NCBI GenBank assembly: GCA_040878115.1
Contig: JBBDMV010000047.1
Span: 1-6,033, forward strand
DNA length: 6,033 nt
Direction: 5' to 3'
From: JBBDMU01 sp040878115
Lineage (GTDB): Bacteria > Bacteroidota > Rhodothermia > Balneolales > Natronogracilivirgulaceae
Positions 5,458 through 6,033 of this stretch are shown here, one piece after another. Under the pieces are notes generated by a model, which had not been told where the DNA came from, searched no databases, and saw nothing but the letters and a program-made list of their open reading frames with translations. The position numbers and the translations under genes were made by a program. Every line of letters begins with the position of its first letter. Within the stretch, counting starts at the first letter, position 1.

Positions 5458-5739
5458 TTAATCGTAGTACCTATTTATAACTTTTCGCAACTCAAAATAC
5501 TTATAAAAGCCAATGATAATCACAAATAAGCTCAAGATAAAACAAATCGGACCAAGCCACTGTAGACTGGCCAGCCCTTCAACCTGCAAGAAAGCAATGC
5601 CGCCGATGATCAAATATAATGACGTCCGGACGTATGAGAGTAGCGTTCGCTCATTGGCTAACCTTGTTCTTTCCAAAGCGAGATAGTCCCTGAGGATTAT
5701 TTCACCCCGATGCTCAAACTTGTTCTTCTTCCTCATCAT
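5458..5739 (-). CDS. DUF202 family small membrane protein
   Basis: A 93-residue protein of the DUF202 (YidH-like) family. The signature LALERTRLANERTLLSYVRTSL (20-41) precedes two transmembrane helices at about 38-55 and 60-82, followed by a short basic tail (ELRKVINRYYD). Family members have two or three such helices and no established biochemical role, so I name only the family. The start is uncertain by one codon (two adjacent ATGs, 5737-5739 and 5734-5736), with no Shine-Dalgarno to choose between them. A candidate promoter lies about 40-75 bp upstream. The DinB-like gene follows 122 bp later and could be read from the same transcript, though the gap is wide and that gene has its own ribosome-binding site. 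Confidence 0.88.
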   Translation of the reverse strand: MMRKKNKFEHRGEIILRDYLALERTRLANERTLLSYVRTSLYLIIGGIAFLQVEGLASLQWLGPICFILSLFVIIIGFYKYFELRKVINRYYD

Positions 5740-6033
5740 ATTTAGACACCATTTTTACCTGAGAGAGCGTTTTTCTTCAAAGTCCTAAATCTAGCATATT
5801 CATGTCACTTCCCCAACAGTGTAGCGTAGCTAAATTAAAAGCTCGGGATGACGTTGATAGCGGGTGTTTTTGTAAATATGGACCTTAATATTACTCTGGA
5901 ATACATCAATTTTTCTGAGAAAATACATTTGGCCCGCCAAAGATGTTACTCTTTTGGCCAATTAGCTGCACGATAATTCCAGACTAAGAAGAAGCTTAAC
6001 CATCTCTTAATGAAATTCGTATCAAGGCCGTAT
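5740..6033. other. Right-end stretch with no supported gene
   Basis: These 294 bp contain the DUF202 promoter candidate and short palindromes: TTTGGC/GCCAAA with a 2-nt centre (5928-5941), and TTGGCCAA (5954-5961). Only very short open frames exist: a 42-codon plus-strand frame at 5848-5976, and a minus-strand frame at 5946-6032 that enters from beyond the window and would give 28 C-terminal residues. Neither resembles a family I know. The second could be the tail of an unseen gene. Confidence 0.5.
5786..5816 (-). promoter_or_regulatory. Candidate promoter for the DUF202 gene
   Basis: On the minus strand TTG (5816-5814) is followed after exactly 20 bp by TAGATTTA (5793-5786). This matches TAnnTTTG at all fixed positions but the last. 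The spacing equals that of the promoter candidate before the SPOR gene. The predicted start near 5780 would leave a leader of about 40 nt. Confidence 0.35.

Noticed and set aside
5848..5976. Small plus-strand frame of 42 codons
   Set aside because: Too short, with no ribosome-binding site, no recognised motif and no context; kept only as a note on the gene-free right end.
5946..6032. 28-codon minus-strand frame entering from outside the window
   Set aside because: Could be the tail of a neighbouring gene, but the residues match nothing I recognise and the length gives no statistical support.

Overview
The window looks like a chromosomal segment from the Bacteroidota or a related lineage (Rhodothermota/Balneolota). 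Most starts have AT-rich leaders with no Shine-Dalgarno sequence. Two upstream regions carry the Bacteroidota-type promoter TTG-N20-TAnnTTTG (one with a mismatch). Lipoproteins follow a charged-residue/hydrophobic/Cys pattern. The species cannot be named from the sequence alone. I see no mobile element, CRISPR array, rRNA or tRNA.

Layout. Positions 1-1160 (minus strand) hold an apparent two-gene operon: a short FtsB/DivIC-type division protein followed 30 bp later by a ROK-family sugar kinase/regulator whose 3' end lies outside the window. A 298-bp non-coding spacer with several hairpins separates it from a minus-strand phospholipase/carboxylesterase-type alpha/beta hydrolase (1459-2097). A divergent regulatory region dense in palindromes (2098-2332) follows. 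From it a plus-strand pair is read: a SPOR-domain lipoprotein (2333-2815) and a lipoprotein serine hydrolase of the class C beta-lactamase superfamily (2865-4079). After 135 bp comes a membrane-anchored DUF411 metal-binding protein (4215-4697). The right end returns to the minus strand with a DinB-like protein (4793-5335) and a two-helix DUF202 membrane protein (5458-5739), convergent with the DUF411 gene across a small AT-rich hairpin. The final 294 bp (5740-6033) hold a candidate promoter but no gene I can support.

How the genes fit together. FtsB, the SPOR lipoprotein (SPOR domains bind denuded septal peptidoglycan) and the YbbE/YfeW-like serine hydrolase all point to cell division and cell-wall metabolism. 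A ROK kinase could serve amino-sugar or glucose phosphorylation. DUF411, DinB and DUF202 look like unrelated housekeeping or stress genes.

The points most worth checking are these. The SPOR domain appears to lose its last beta-strand through a frame change, and a plausible missing strand is readable in the next frame. The SPOR gene promoter is embedded in nested inverted repeats. The ROK protein has replaced all three usual zinc-binding cysteines. I found no clearly new system.
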